From: Candidatus Minthosoma equi
GTDB lineage: Bacteria > Bacteroidota > Bacteroidia > Bacteroidales > Bacteroidaceae
Direction of reading: 5' to 3'
DNA length: 64,000 nucleotides
Assembly: GCA_018064885.1 (NCBI GenBank)
Contig: JAGHUI010000008.1
Location: 52,094-116,093 of the forward strand
The notes beneath the pieces are model-generated. The model worked only from the letters and a program-made list of their open reading frames with translations. It was not told the DNA's origin and ran no database searches. The position numbers were made by a program, and so were the translations under genes. This document shows, piece by piece, positions 8,294 to 14,603 of this stretch. Positions within the stretch are counted from its first letter, which is position 1, and every line of letters starts with the position of its first letter.

Positions 8294-9697
8294 TTACATA
8301 TTTAATTTGTCTTGAACGAGAGTTTCGGTTGACTGATAGAACAGTTCCGTGAACTTCTGCTCCTTGGTTTCACTATTGTTGGACACATGTTTCTTGTCTA
8401 GAGTAATGTCAAACAGTTCATAGTTATCTTTTCTGAAACGAGAGAAGAATGACTTGGTAGGAGTCAAGCCATTAACAATGTCAAAGAGATTGTCATTGTT
8501 CCATGTGAATGGAACAAAGCCAACATCATTGTCTTCCATCTCTTTCAACCATGTTTCATAATCATTCTGTAAATAACGCAGATTGTTTACGAAATCTGAC
8601 GCAAAGAAGTTCCTGTCAAGACCATAATCCTGACTCCATTGCTGGCTCAGGAAATTGTCAACAGACATCTTCTTCAGATAATGTGTAAACAGCATCATCT
8701 GCGTCATTGGCTTTCTGATCTGGCTAATTGTTCCAGGCGCAAAGTCGGAGAAGATAACATTCTCTACTTCGTCTGATGCTAAACCAAACTCCTTATAGAC
8801 AGGACCACCGGCGTTGCTTTGTGCATTTGCAAAGTCGACAACAGCAAGAGCTGACAACATTTCCATGAGGTGGGCTTTATTCTTCTGAGCATCACCTCCT
8901 TCATTGTTATCGTAACCCTTTTGAACTGCTGTGTTGTCACCAATGTAGTACAATGCATTGATATCACGACCAATGTTCTTGTCATAATAGGCCAGTGCTG
9001 CCTTGGTCTTTGAGATGAACGTATCAGATTCAATGCTGCTTTCTTCGTCCTGATTCACTTTGAAGTATGGCAGAACGGTTAACGCTCCGATTTCTGCTTT
9101 GTTGATCAATCCATGGTTAGGAATACTGTCGTTGGTTCTAAGTGTCTTCAATAGAAGAGGGAAACCGCTTGCTCCTGTTCCACCGAAGATGGAACTGATG
9201 ATGAAAATCCTGTCTCCATCTGTAAAGTCATTGGCAAGATTCTTGAACTCTTCGGTGTCGGCAAATTGATTTAATACAACACTACCGATGTTAGGATTGC
9301 CCTTGAAGCCTACAATCATATTCGATTCCAGGTTTTTGTCCGAATAGAGCATCTTGAGCATGGCCTTTGACTCTGTTGTCATGTTGTCCATGTCCATAAA
9401 CTCTTGGAACGTCACATTCTGAGAGTTGTTGATAGGCAAACGGAAGTTACATTCCTCAAAGATTTCTGTACCAAAGAACTTGTTCTTGCCGTTATTCGTG
9501 AAATTCAACGCATCCCTTACTGCTGTGTAGCGTTGCATCAAGCTTACAGTTCTGGTCAGGTCGCCATTATTCAGGTCGGGATCTATGATAACAGGCACGA
9601 TGGTTGACTTACATTCAACACCCGATGCCAACAGCAATGTCAGCGAGCGAAGAACGCGAGCACCAGTACCACCTATACCAAATACAAATGTTTTCAT
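8294..9697 (-). CDS. Tubulin/FtsZ-like GTPase-fold protein
   Basis: 467 residues. The N-terminus FGIGGTGARVLRSL (6-19) has the form of the first glycine-rich nucleotide loop of the tubulin superfamily, and SSIFGGTGASGFPLLLKTL (168-186) matches the tubulin signature GGGTGTG and its following proline. VIIDPD (37-42) fits the acidic turn after strand 2. Residues 380-467 are outside the recognisable core. This pattern fits the Tubulin_2 or FtsZ-like families rather than division FtsZ. It is 12 bases downstream of the three-helix membrane gene. Expected to bind GTP and perhaps polymerise; both are inferences from family membership. Alternative: a GTP-binding scaffold without polymerisation. Confidence 0.8.
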   Translation of the reverse strand: MKTFVFGIGGTGARVLRSLTLLLASGVECKSTIVPVIIDPDLNNGDLTRTVSLMQRYTAVRDALNFTNNGKNKFFGTEIFEECNFRLPINNSQNVTFQEFMDMDNMTTESKAMLKMLYSDKNLESNMIVGFKGNPNIGSVVLNQFADTEEFKNLANDFTDGDRIFIISSIFGGTGASGFPLLLKTLRTNDSIPNHGLINKAEIGALTVLPYFKVNQDEESSIESDTFISKTKAALAYYDKNIGRDINALYYIGDNTAVQKGYDNNEGGDAQKNKAHLMEMLSALAVVDFANAQSNAGGPVYKEFGLASDEVENVIFSDFAPGTISQIRKPMTQMMLFTHYLKKMSVDNFLSQQWSQDYGLDRNFFASDFVNNLRYLQNDYETWLKEMEDNDVGFVPFTWNNDNLFDIVNGLTPTKSFFSRFRKDNYELFDITLDKKHVSNNSETKEQKFTELFYQSTETLVQDKLNM

Positions 9698-9709
9698 ATC
9701 TGTCTCGTT

Positions 9710-10174
9710 TTAGAAAGGATAATGTTTTACAGCCTTACTTCCCCATTTAAAAGCCAATACAGAAAAGACGAAGAAAAGTATTGCTGTAAAGAGAAAATCT
9801 ACTACTCCAAACATTATGATGTTTATCGTGTCTATCACTTGGTTGCCCTGATTGTCATAGAGCAGACAATCACCAATCAGCCCATTGTCAAGATCGCTTG
9901 TCAACATAAAATATGCGATAGCGAAATTGACAAGACCTGTTGCTATCATAAGTCCCCAGTACTTCAGTTGTTGATGACGTACAGGGTTCCACAAGTAATA
10001 ATAGATTGGTGGTATGATGAGTGCCGAGATGATAGCAATCATGCCAAACTGATTGTAGATCAAATCCAGATCATAATCCTGAGTGCTACAATTGTAACCC
10101 CAAAGATACTCTGAAAGGGGTTTGCCGTAGAATGATTCGAGAAGGCTGTAAATGTTGCCGAGTATTTCTTCCAT
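9710..10174 (-). CDS. Membrane protein with about three helices, unknown function
   Basis: 154 residues with hydrophobic segments at about 44-63 (GMIAIISALIIPPIYYYLW), 73-91 and 118-141, and a short acidic N-terminal region with CSTQDYDLDL. No family recognised. The gene starts one base after the stop of the vWA lipoprotein gene and ends 12 bases before the tubulin-like gene. Position suggests it anchors or regulates the system at the inner membrane. Confidence 0.68.
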   Translation of the reverse strand: MEEILGNIYSLLESFYGKPLSEYLWGYNCSTQDYDLDLIYNQFGMIAIISALIIPPIYYYLWNPVRHQQLKYWGLMIATGLVNFAIAYFMLTSDLDNGLIGDCLLYDNQGNQVIDTINIIMFGVVDFLFTAILFFVFSVLAFKWGSKAVKHYPF

Positions 10175-10175
10175 G

Positions 10176-11465
10176 TTATTTGTTTATGTTAATCGTCATT
10201 CGAGTATAATAGTTCTTTCGGATAATGGCTTCTGCAATACCGCCAGTCATGTATTTGATGCCAAAGGTCTTGTCTGCATTTGAATCATCAATGGCGTTTC
10301 CGTCTTCATCGTTGTAATAGGCAGGCCATGTAGGTGTACCAGTGCAGAGCTGTATTTCAAGATTTGAAAGGTGTACTCTTTCAGCTTCGATGTGAATGAT
10401 GTGTGAGTACTTCTGATATTCTTTGATGCGTTCAACTCCAACAACCTTATACTTTGGGTCGTTGAGAACATACATTGAAGTGTCGCATAGATATGAATCG
10501 CTTAGAATCAATGGTGCGTAATTTACTTCTACAGAGAAACGAACCTTGCCGTTCTTGTCAGCCTTGAGGTTCTCTATAGAGTGCTTAGGATCGCTTCTTT
10601 TCAAATCAAACTTTCCCGAACCTCTCTTTACTGCATAGCATGAATCTGGCATAGTAGTTCCACCTGCAAATGCCATAAACTCATTTTGAACGCCATCCAA
10701 TTGGTAGCGATTCTTCAGCATCTCGTTCTGAATACGGTTCAATGCGCCTTGTGTGCCGAACAACCAAACATAGAACGGACGTTGACCTTGATATAATGTG
10801 CCTGCATCATTCTTGTCATAACAATAGCCGTTGAATGATGACATACAACGATAACCCATTACGGCAAGTTTTGGATGAGCATTGAAATACTGACCTACTG
10901 CATTCTTGATACCAATCTTCTGGTTGTTCAGATAATCGCCAGCATCTTTACCTTTACCTGGGGAGAAAATACAGTCAGAAATAAAGATGGAAACTGTTGA
11001 GTCATTCATCTCATTCATAATCATACCTATCATCTGGGAAATATCAGATGTGCCTCGGTTTCCACCCTTTGCTTTGAAAGATGTGGGTTCAAGTTTCTCA
11101 ATGAAGTCCTGTACATCATCCTGCTGAGGCAGGACGTTGGAATTTATGTAGAAGAGATTAAGTTCTGAGGTAATCTTGGCAAGTTTGAGGTTAACCAGAT
11201 AATTGTAAACGATTTGTTCAAACTCCGTCTGACCCTTTACGTAACCGTCCATGCTACCAGAATTCTCAAGATAAACATTCACAGTAGGATTGAAATCTAT
11301 TGCGTCAATGTAGGCAGTTGCCGTATCTTGTTTAGCAACATTATTGTTTGCTCTCTTGGCTCTGTGAGAATCGCAGCTACACATGAATCCTGTATATATT
11401 GTAATACATACAAGGATTGCTACGTGAAAAAAAGGAGTTTTTGAAATAAGTTTGTTATAGGTCAT
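10176..11465 (-). CDS. von Willebrand A-like lipoprotein
   Basis: First gene of the nine-gene operon, 429 residues from the ATG at 11465. The same frame is open to an ATG at 11630, but that adds 55 residues without protein character encoded by a structured leader region. The chosen start gives a signal peptide with a possible lipidation Cys at 31 (FMCSC). VNVYLENSGSMDGYVKG (about 63-79) resembles the MIDAS DxSxS motif with Glu in place of the first Asp, RGTSDISQMI supplies the expected Thr, and SIFISDCIFSP the later Asp. The fold is thus vWA-like with an altered metal site. It probably acts as a periplasmic or outer-face ligand-binding subunit. Loss of the first Asp makes normal Mg binding uncertain. 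Confidence 0.72.
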   Translation of the reverse strand: MTYNKLISKTPFFHVAILVCITIYTGFMCSCDSHRAKRANNNVAKQDTATAYIDAIDFNPTVNVYLENSGSMDGYVKGQTEFEQIVYNYLVNLKLAKITSELNLFYINSNVLPQQDDVQDFIEKLEPTSFKAKGGNRGTSDISQMIGMIMNEMNDSTVSIFISDCIFSPGKGKDAGDYLNNQKIGIKNAVGQYFNAHPKLAVMGYRCMSSFNGYCYDKNDAGTLYQGQRPFYVWLFGTQGALNRIQNEMLKNRYQLDGVQNEFMAFAGGTTMPDSCYAVKRGSGKFDLKRSDPKHSIENLKADKNGKVRFSVEVNYAPLILSDSYLCDTSMYVLNDPKYKVVGVERIKEYQKYSHIIHIEAERVHLSNLEIQLCTGTPTWPAYYNDEDGNAIDDSNADKTFGIKYMTGGIAEAIIRKNYYTRMTININK

Positions 11466-11789
11466 ACTTTGTTCTATCTGACAACCCAAACAGAATATAA
11501 AGTTATAATTAATTAAAAGGACGTGGGTTGCTGTACTCCTGCTTATCCCGGTTCGGAGGCTCTGGTAAAACCTATACTGCTGAGATAAGCAACCAGTTAG
11601 CCCACGTCTTGGGAAATATACAGCAACCATACAACTATACCGTTAAAGTATATACACAATTCATGCATATACAATAAGGAATAGTAATGATAGGGGTATA
11701 ATTCACCCACGTGGACGTTCCGATTGCGTAGCTTCAAGCAGTATTCGTAAATTTACCAGATTCCCGAAACCTGAAGACAAACGTTACGT
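11466..11789. other. Long untranslated leader region of the nine-gene operon
   Basis: Between the structured leader (ending 11790) and the chosen start at 11465. It holds a long inverted-repeat structure at 11519-11607 and otherwise AT-rich sequence. The three sites with cacgt cores (ggacgtggg at 11519, agcccacgtc near 11596, cacccacgtggacgt near 11704) are related in sequence. No gene with protein-like composition was seen on either strand. Confidence 0.5.
11519..11607 (-). ncRNA. Structured leader element of unknown class
   Basis: On the minus strand gacgtggg and cccacgtc close an 80-base region. Inside, gcttatc pairs with gataagc, and ggtt with aacc. The closing stem is followed by ctttt. 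The element lies 54 bases before the vWA lipoprotein start. It could be a regulatory leader or a small RNA; I do not match it to a known riboswitch or to 6S or SRP RNA. Confidence 0.4.
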
Positions 11790-11957
11790 AAACGTCCTTT
11801 GCAACTCATCTTCAACTCCTTACGGAGCTTTCAATTCGTTGCACCATCGATGTCTTGAGGCACGAAGCCTCACGTTAGCAAGGCAACTCTTTCGCCCTGC
11901 TCCTCCCATGTGGTCATGACCAACGAGAGTCCCAGCCGCCCTTATGGACTAACTGGT
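11790..11957 (-). ncRNA. Duplicated structured leader RNA, copy A (before the nine-gene operon)
   Basis: Transcribed leftward from the promoter at 11965-11996. Hairpins on the minus strand: ccag...ctgg enclosing gtcc-ataa-gggc; ctctc...gggag enclosing ggtcatgacc; gcagggc...gccttgc; tgaggc-ttcgt-gcctca; and ctcc-gtaa-ggag with a GNRA loop. Copy B at 12774-12941 differs at about 17 positions, and many changes keep pairing (for example gggc to ggac opposite gtcc). This covariation supports a selected RNA structure. Class unknown to me. Confidence 0.65.
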
Positions 11958-11964
11958 TCGTGTG

Positions 11965-11996
11965 CAAATGTACACATTTGTATATAATTAGCAAAA
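11965..11996 (-). promoter_or_regulatory. Promoter of leader A and the nine-gene operon
   Basis: Minus strand: tttgc at the right end (box ttttgc, 11991-11996), 18 bases, then tacatttg (11972-11965), matching the Bacteroidetes TTTG/TAnnTTTG pattern. The identical arrangement precedes leader B. Confidence 0.7.
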
Positions 11997-12026
11997 CTTT
12001 TTTATTTCTTTTTTTCATCAAATCAC

Positions 12027-12069
12027 AAAAAAAACAGTTTGCAATGCGTTGTGTTCGCATTGCAAACTG
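12027..12069 (-). terminator. Rho-independent terminator after higA
   Basis: Perfect 14-base stem cagtttgcaatgcg/cgcattgcaaactg (12035-12048 and 12056-12069) with a 7-base loop, followed on the minus strand by eight T (12034-12027). It lies 26 bases after the higA stop and is the upstream end of repeat copy A. Confidence 0.85.
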
Positions 12070-12095
12070 CAAAAGAATCAGTGCATGAAAATGCT

Positions 12096-12425
12096 TTAGA
12101 ATACTGCTGCCACCCTTCTAAGATTACTTAAGCGTAACCTGAATGACGATGGCTTGTTTTTTAGCATATAATCATCATAGTTATGCTGAGTGTTTAGCCA
12201 AAAATGAGCAGGAATATTTGTTACTTCTTCAAAAGCGAGAGCTATGTCTGCTGTAACGGATGAACGCGCACACAAAATATCTTCAATCATGTATGAAGGT
12301 ATGCCTGTTGCTGCAGAGAAACTTTCCGCTGTCATATTCATTTCTGCAAGCTTCTCTTTTAGCGTCTCTCCTGGGTGAAACGCGACACAAGGCTGGAATG
12401 TTTCGTTTTGTATGTTATTTACCAT
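12096..12425 (-). CDS. higA: HigA-family antitoxin
   Basis: 109 residues. The segment VAFHPGETLKEKLAEMNM then SFSAATGIPSYMIEDILCAR and ADIALAFEEVTNIPAHFWLN is the helix-turn-helix arrangement of HigA/VapI antitoxins, which neutralise the toxin and repress the operon. It overlaps the toxin gene by 11 bases and comes second, the usual order of higBA. The C-terminal 25 residues (from YDDYMLKN) are basic and unstructured-looking. A T-tailed hairpin follows. Antitoxin assignment firm at family level. Confidence 0.85.
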   Translation of the reverse strand: MVNNIQNETFQPCVAFHPGETLKEKLAEMNMTAESFSAATGIPSYMIEDILCARSSVTADIALAFEEVTNIPAHFWLNTQHNYDDYMLKNKPSSFRLRLSNLRRVAAVF

Positions 12426-12753
12426 GATAGTTTACAATTTCGTTTATCTCTACTGATTTTATTTCTATCCAAATAAACCGTCCTGAAGCATCAGTTGGTA
12501 TGGGTTTTTCGTGAGGTTCGAACACTAGCCTATAAGGTTGATCCAAATCGCATCCCCATTCACCTTTTCTGTCTTCAACAAGTTCATGAAAATGTCCAGG
12601 AAGGAAGCGAACGTCTTCAAGTGTTTCCGCATTTCTTAGGTTGTCTATTCTACGTAGAAACAGTTCTGCTCTCCTGTCTCCCATAGCTTTTCGGCATTTA
12701 CGTTCGTCCTCTGCAAGTTTCTGAAGCTTGTTGTCATTGAAATATATCTCCAC
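12415..12753 (-). CDS. higB: HigB/RelE-family toxin
   Basis: 112 residues. FLPGHFHELVEDRKGEW and LDQPYRLVFEPHEKPIP correspond to the HigB/RelE core, whose members cut mRNA on the ribosome, with the conserved Arg and Phe of the YRLVF strand. It ends with IWIEIKSVEINEIVNYHGK. It lies upstream of higA with 11 bases of overlap and 20 bases downstream of leader copy B. Its position between two copies of the same leader unit suggests insertion or duplication here. Activity not shown by sequence. Confidence 0.83.
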   Translation of the reverse strand: MEIYFNDNKLQKLAEDERKCRKAMGDRRAELFLRRIDNLRNAETLEDVRFLPGHFHELVEDRKGEWGCDLDQPYRLVFEPHEKPIPTDASGRFIWIEIKSVEINEIVNYHGK

Positions 12754-12773
12754 TCATTAAATAAATGATCGTA

Positions 12774-12941
12774 AAACGTCCTTTGCAACTCATCTTCAAC
12801 TCCTTACGGAGCATCCGACTCATTGCGTCATCGATGTCTTGAGGCACGAAGCCTCATGTCTGCAAGGCGACTCTTTCGCCCTGCTCCTCCCACGTAGTCA
12901 CGACCAACGGGAGTCCCAGCCGTCCTTATGGACTAACTGGT
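12774..12941 (-). ncRNA. Duplicated structured leader RNA, copy B (before higBA)
   Basis: Second copy of the leader at 11790-11957, ending 20 bases before the higB start. The same five hairpins can form. Several are better paired here, such as gtcc-ataa-ggac and ctccc...gggag. Class unknown to me. Confidence 0.65.
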
Positions 12942-12948
12942 TCGTGTG

Positions 12949-12980
12949 CAAATGTACACATTTATATATAATTAGCAAAA
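12949..12980 (-). promoter_or_regulatory. Promoter of leader B and higBA
   Basis: Minus strand ttttgc (12980-12975), 18 bases, tacatttg (12956-12949), the same pair of boxes and spacing as in copy A. Confidence 0.7.
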
Positions 12981-13010
12981 CTTTTTTATTTCTTTTTTTC
13001 GTCAGATCAC

Positions 13011-13053
13011 AAAAAAACAGTTTGCGATGCAGCGTATAGTGCATTGCAAACTG
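13011..13053 (-). terminator. T-tailed hairpin, copy B
   Basis: cagtttgcgatgc/gcattgcaaactg (13018-13030 and 13041-13053), 13 pairs including one G-T, followed on the minus strand by seven T. The nearest minus-strand gene upstream ends 290 bases away at 13344, so it may simply insulate the promoter next to it. Confidence 0.65.
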
Positions 13054-13163
13054 TACTTGTTTCGGCTTTGCAAAACCTGTGTCTCGCTAATTGCGAGTTC
13101 TGTATGCTCGTATTTCCTTCTTCTTCTCGCTCGTATTTATCTCTTCCTTTTGCCCGTATTTTG

Positions 13164-13251
13164 CTACATTTCATTGTTTGAAACGTACGTTTCATTGTTT
13201 GAAATATACATTTCGTTGTTTGAAATGTACGTTTCAAACAATGAAATGTAG
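13164..13251. repeat. 88-bp array of four 21-bp palindromic units, copy 1
   Basis: Starts ctacatttcattgtttgaa and ends with its exact inverted copy. Units of 21 bases carry tttcattgtttgaaa-type imperfect palindromes joined by cgtac or tatac. The last unit is inverted. An array of the same 88-base length is at 52729-52816. Confidence 0.8.
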
Positions 13252-13343
13252 ATGATATGCAGGCAAACGTGGAGGAAAATACCCGTAATTGCTGCAGGAA
13301 AATACGGGGAAATCAGAGATTATGATTGCTAAGTATGTGAGAA

Positions 13344-14603
13344 TCAGAAACGCCATCCGAAGAAAGCACTGGCTTTCCAGATAGTGTTAACAAGCGAGAA
13401 ATCAGAGTCTTTGCCTGTCTTGAATGTCTGGACAACGCCATTCGCACCAAGGAAATGACGCTTGTTGAGGGTGTATGTGAAGCCCAGACGACCAACAACA
13501 TAGAAATTGAACTTATTGGATGGCATTGCGTGCCAGTTATGACTGTCGAGCAAACGATAGTTTTTCCACATCATGATGCTTGGCTGAGCAGAAACATGAA
13601 TAAGCAAACGCTTGTTCACCCAGTTGTAGCCATAACCACCGCCAATACTTATGTGCTGCATCGTCATGGAGCGCACGTACTCATCCTGACCTTCAAACAG
13701 TTCCTCATCGTACATTCCTGTCATTTCGCCAATGTAGATAGAAGCAGAAACAAGCGGGCTTCCAGCGCTTCGCTTCTGAGTCCACGATGAGTTGAACACA
13801 GCAGGATATGAGAAGCGTTTGCTGTTGAAAACATAATACCCATTGAGCGACAAGCACTTAAGCTTGACATTCGGCATCTTCTGGCGCTTGTTGAATGCCA
13901 AGAAATTATTGCGGAACGTGAAAGAATTGGCATTCTCAAAACTGGCATCAATACCATATTTGTTGTTGTAGTAATTGATGTCGGAAAGGAAATCTGCATT
14001 CAATCCAAATATCTTCTTCGGGTTGAAGCCAACGGAAGCTGAAATACCACGATAATACGCAGAGAACCCTGCTGTCCACTTAGGATCCAAGGACATGAAA
14101 AGGTTCATCCTGTCGCCATCTACACTCACAGAACGAGTGTGCAGCGTGTTGGCATAGAAGCGTGTATAGACACGCATAATCCATTGTTCTTCAGGGCGAG
14201 CCACATAAAATGTATCAGTAGAAACCTTGTTGTTGCGAGCCTGAAAGAAACTGTCAGCACGCTCTGCCACTCTATGTTCTTCCGCCCACTTCTGTCCTTT
14301 TATTTTCAGCAGTTCACCCTTGAGCATCACACGATAGAACCTCATTTCGCGCGAATCTTTGCGCAAACGCTTCATGACGGCTTTATGACGACGCTGTTCT
14401 GCACGAACAGAGTCTTTTTCAAGATGGCGCAACTTGCGGGCAACAGATTTATCCTGAGTAGGAAGTGCATTGAGTGAATCGCGCAGATGAGCTATTCGCT
14501 CCATACTGCTCACATAAACAGAATCTCCTTCTATCTGTCCCATGGCTGAAACAGATAGAAGGAGACTTATAATAAATAATATGTGTCTTGTGAAGTTATG
14601 CAT
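13344..14603 (-). CDS. DUF4421 outer-membrane beta-barrel-like protein
   Basis: Bacteroidetes-specific predicted outer-membrane protein of unknown role. Start taken at ATG 14603, giving MHNFTRHILFIISLLLSVS, a clear signal peptide ending near AMGQ. An in-frame ATG at 14645 would add 14 residues before it. The chosen start overlaps the PurF-like gene stop by eight bases. Residues 50-110 are charged helix; the rest alternates aromatic and polar residues (YRGISASVGFNPKKIFG, FYVVGRLGFTYTL) and ends in Phe (FFGWRF), as barrel proteins do. Co-translation with the PurF homologue is suggested by the overlap but has no obvious biochemical meaning. Confidence 0.78.
   Translation of the reverse strand: MHNFTRHILFIISLLLSVSAMGQIEGDSVYVSSMERIAHLRDSLNALPTQDKSVARKLRHLEKDSVRAEQRRHKAVMKRLRKDSREMRFYRVMLKGELLKIKGQKWAEEHRVAERADSFFQARNNKVSTDTFYVARPEEQWIMRVYTRFYANTLHTRSVSVDGDRMNLFMSLDPKWTAGFSAYYRGISASVGFNPKKIFGLNADFLSDINYYNNKYGIDASFENANSFTFRNNFLAFNKRQKMPNVKLKCLSLNGYYVFNSKRFSYPAVFNSSWTQKRSAGSPLVSASIYIGEMTGMYDEELFEGQDEYVRSMTMQHISIGGGYGYNWVNKRLLIHVSAQPSIMMWKNYRLLDSHNWHAMPSNKFNFYVVGRLGFTYTLNKRHFLGANGVVQTFKTGKDSDFSLVNTIWKASAFFGWRF

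Larger units (their letters stand above)
11790..12069. repeat. 280-bp terminator-promoter-leader unit, copy A
   Basis: Direct repeat of 12774-13053, also 280 bases, about 90% identical by eye. Each copy contains, in minus-strand order, a T-tailed hairpin, a Bacteroidetes-type promoter and a structured leader. Each stands before an operon. No terminal inverted repeats or target duplications were seen. Confidence 0.85.
12774..13053. repeat. 280-bp terminator-promoter-leader unit, copy B
   Basis: Pair of the repeat at 11790-12069. It precedes higBA, just as copy A precedes the nine-gene operon. Confidence 0.85.
12754..13343. other. Repeat-rich region upstream of higBA
   Basis: Holds copy B of the 280-bp unit (12774-13053), degenerate 23-base repeats (about 13114-13159), an 88-base array of 21-base palindromes (13164-13251) and further 23-base-spaced sequence (ggaaaatac at about 13274 and 13297). 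Frames on both strands across the array encode only simple repeated peptides and are not taken as genes. Confidence 0.6.

Noticed and set aside
11519..11607. 6S or SRP RNA
   Set aside because: No conserved SRP apical loop and the element is too short for 6S RNA; left as unknown.
11466..11630. N-terminal extension of the vWA lipoprotein to the ATG at 11630
   Set aside because: The extension is encoded by a structured leader, lacks protein-like composition and would bury the signal peptide starting at 11465.
13027..13251. Short frames encoding YVSLFEM-like heptapeptide repeats across the palindrome array
   Set aside because: 21-base units keep any frame open; no start context, and the same occurs at the second array. 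Treated as a DNA repeat.
13164..13251. CRISPR array
   Set aside because: Units are contiguous 21-base palindromes with no unique spacers, and no cas genes are present.
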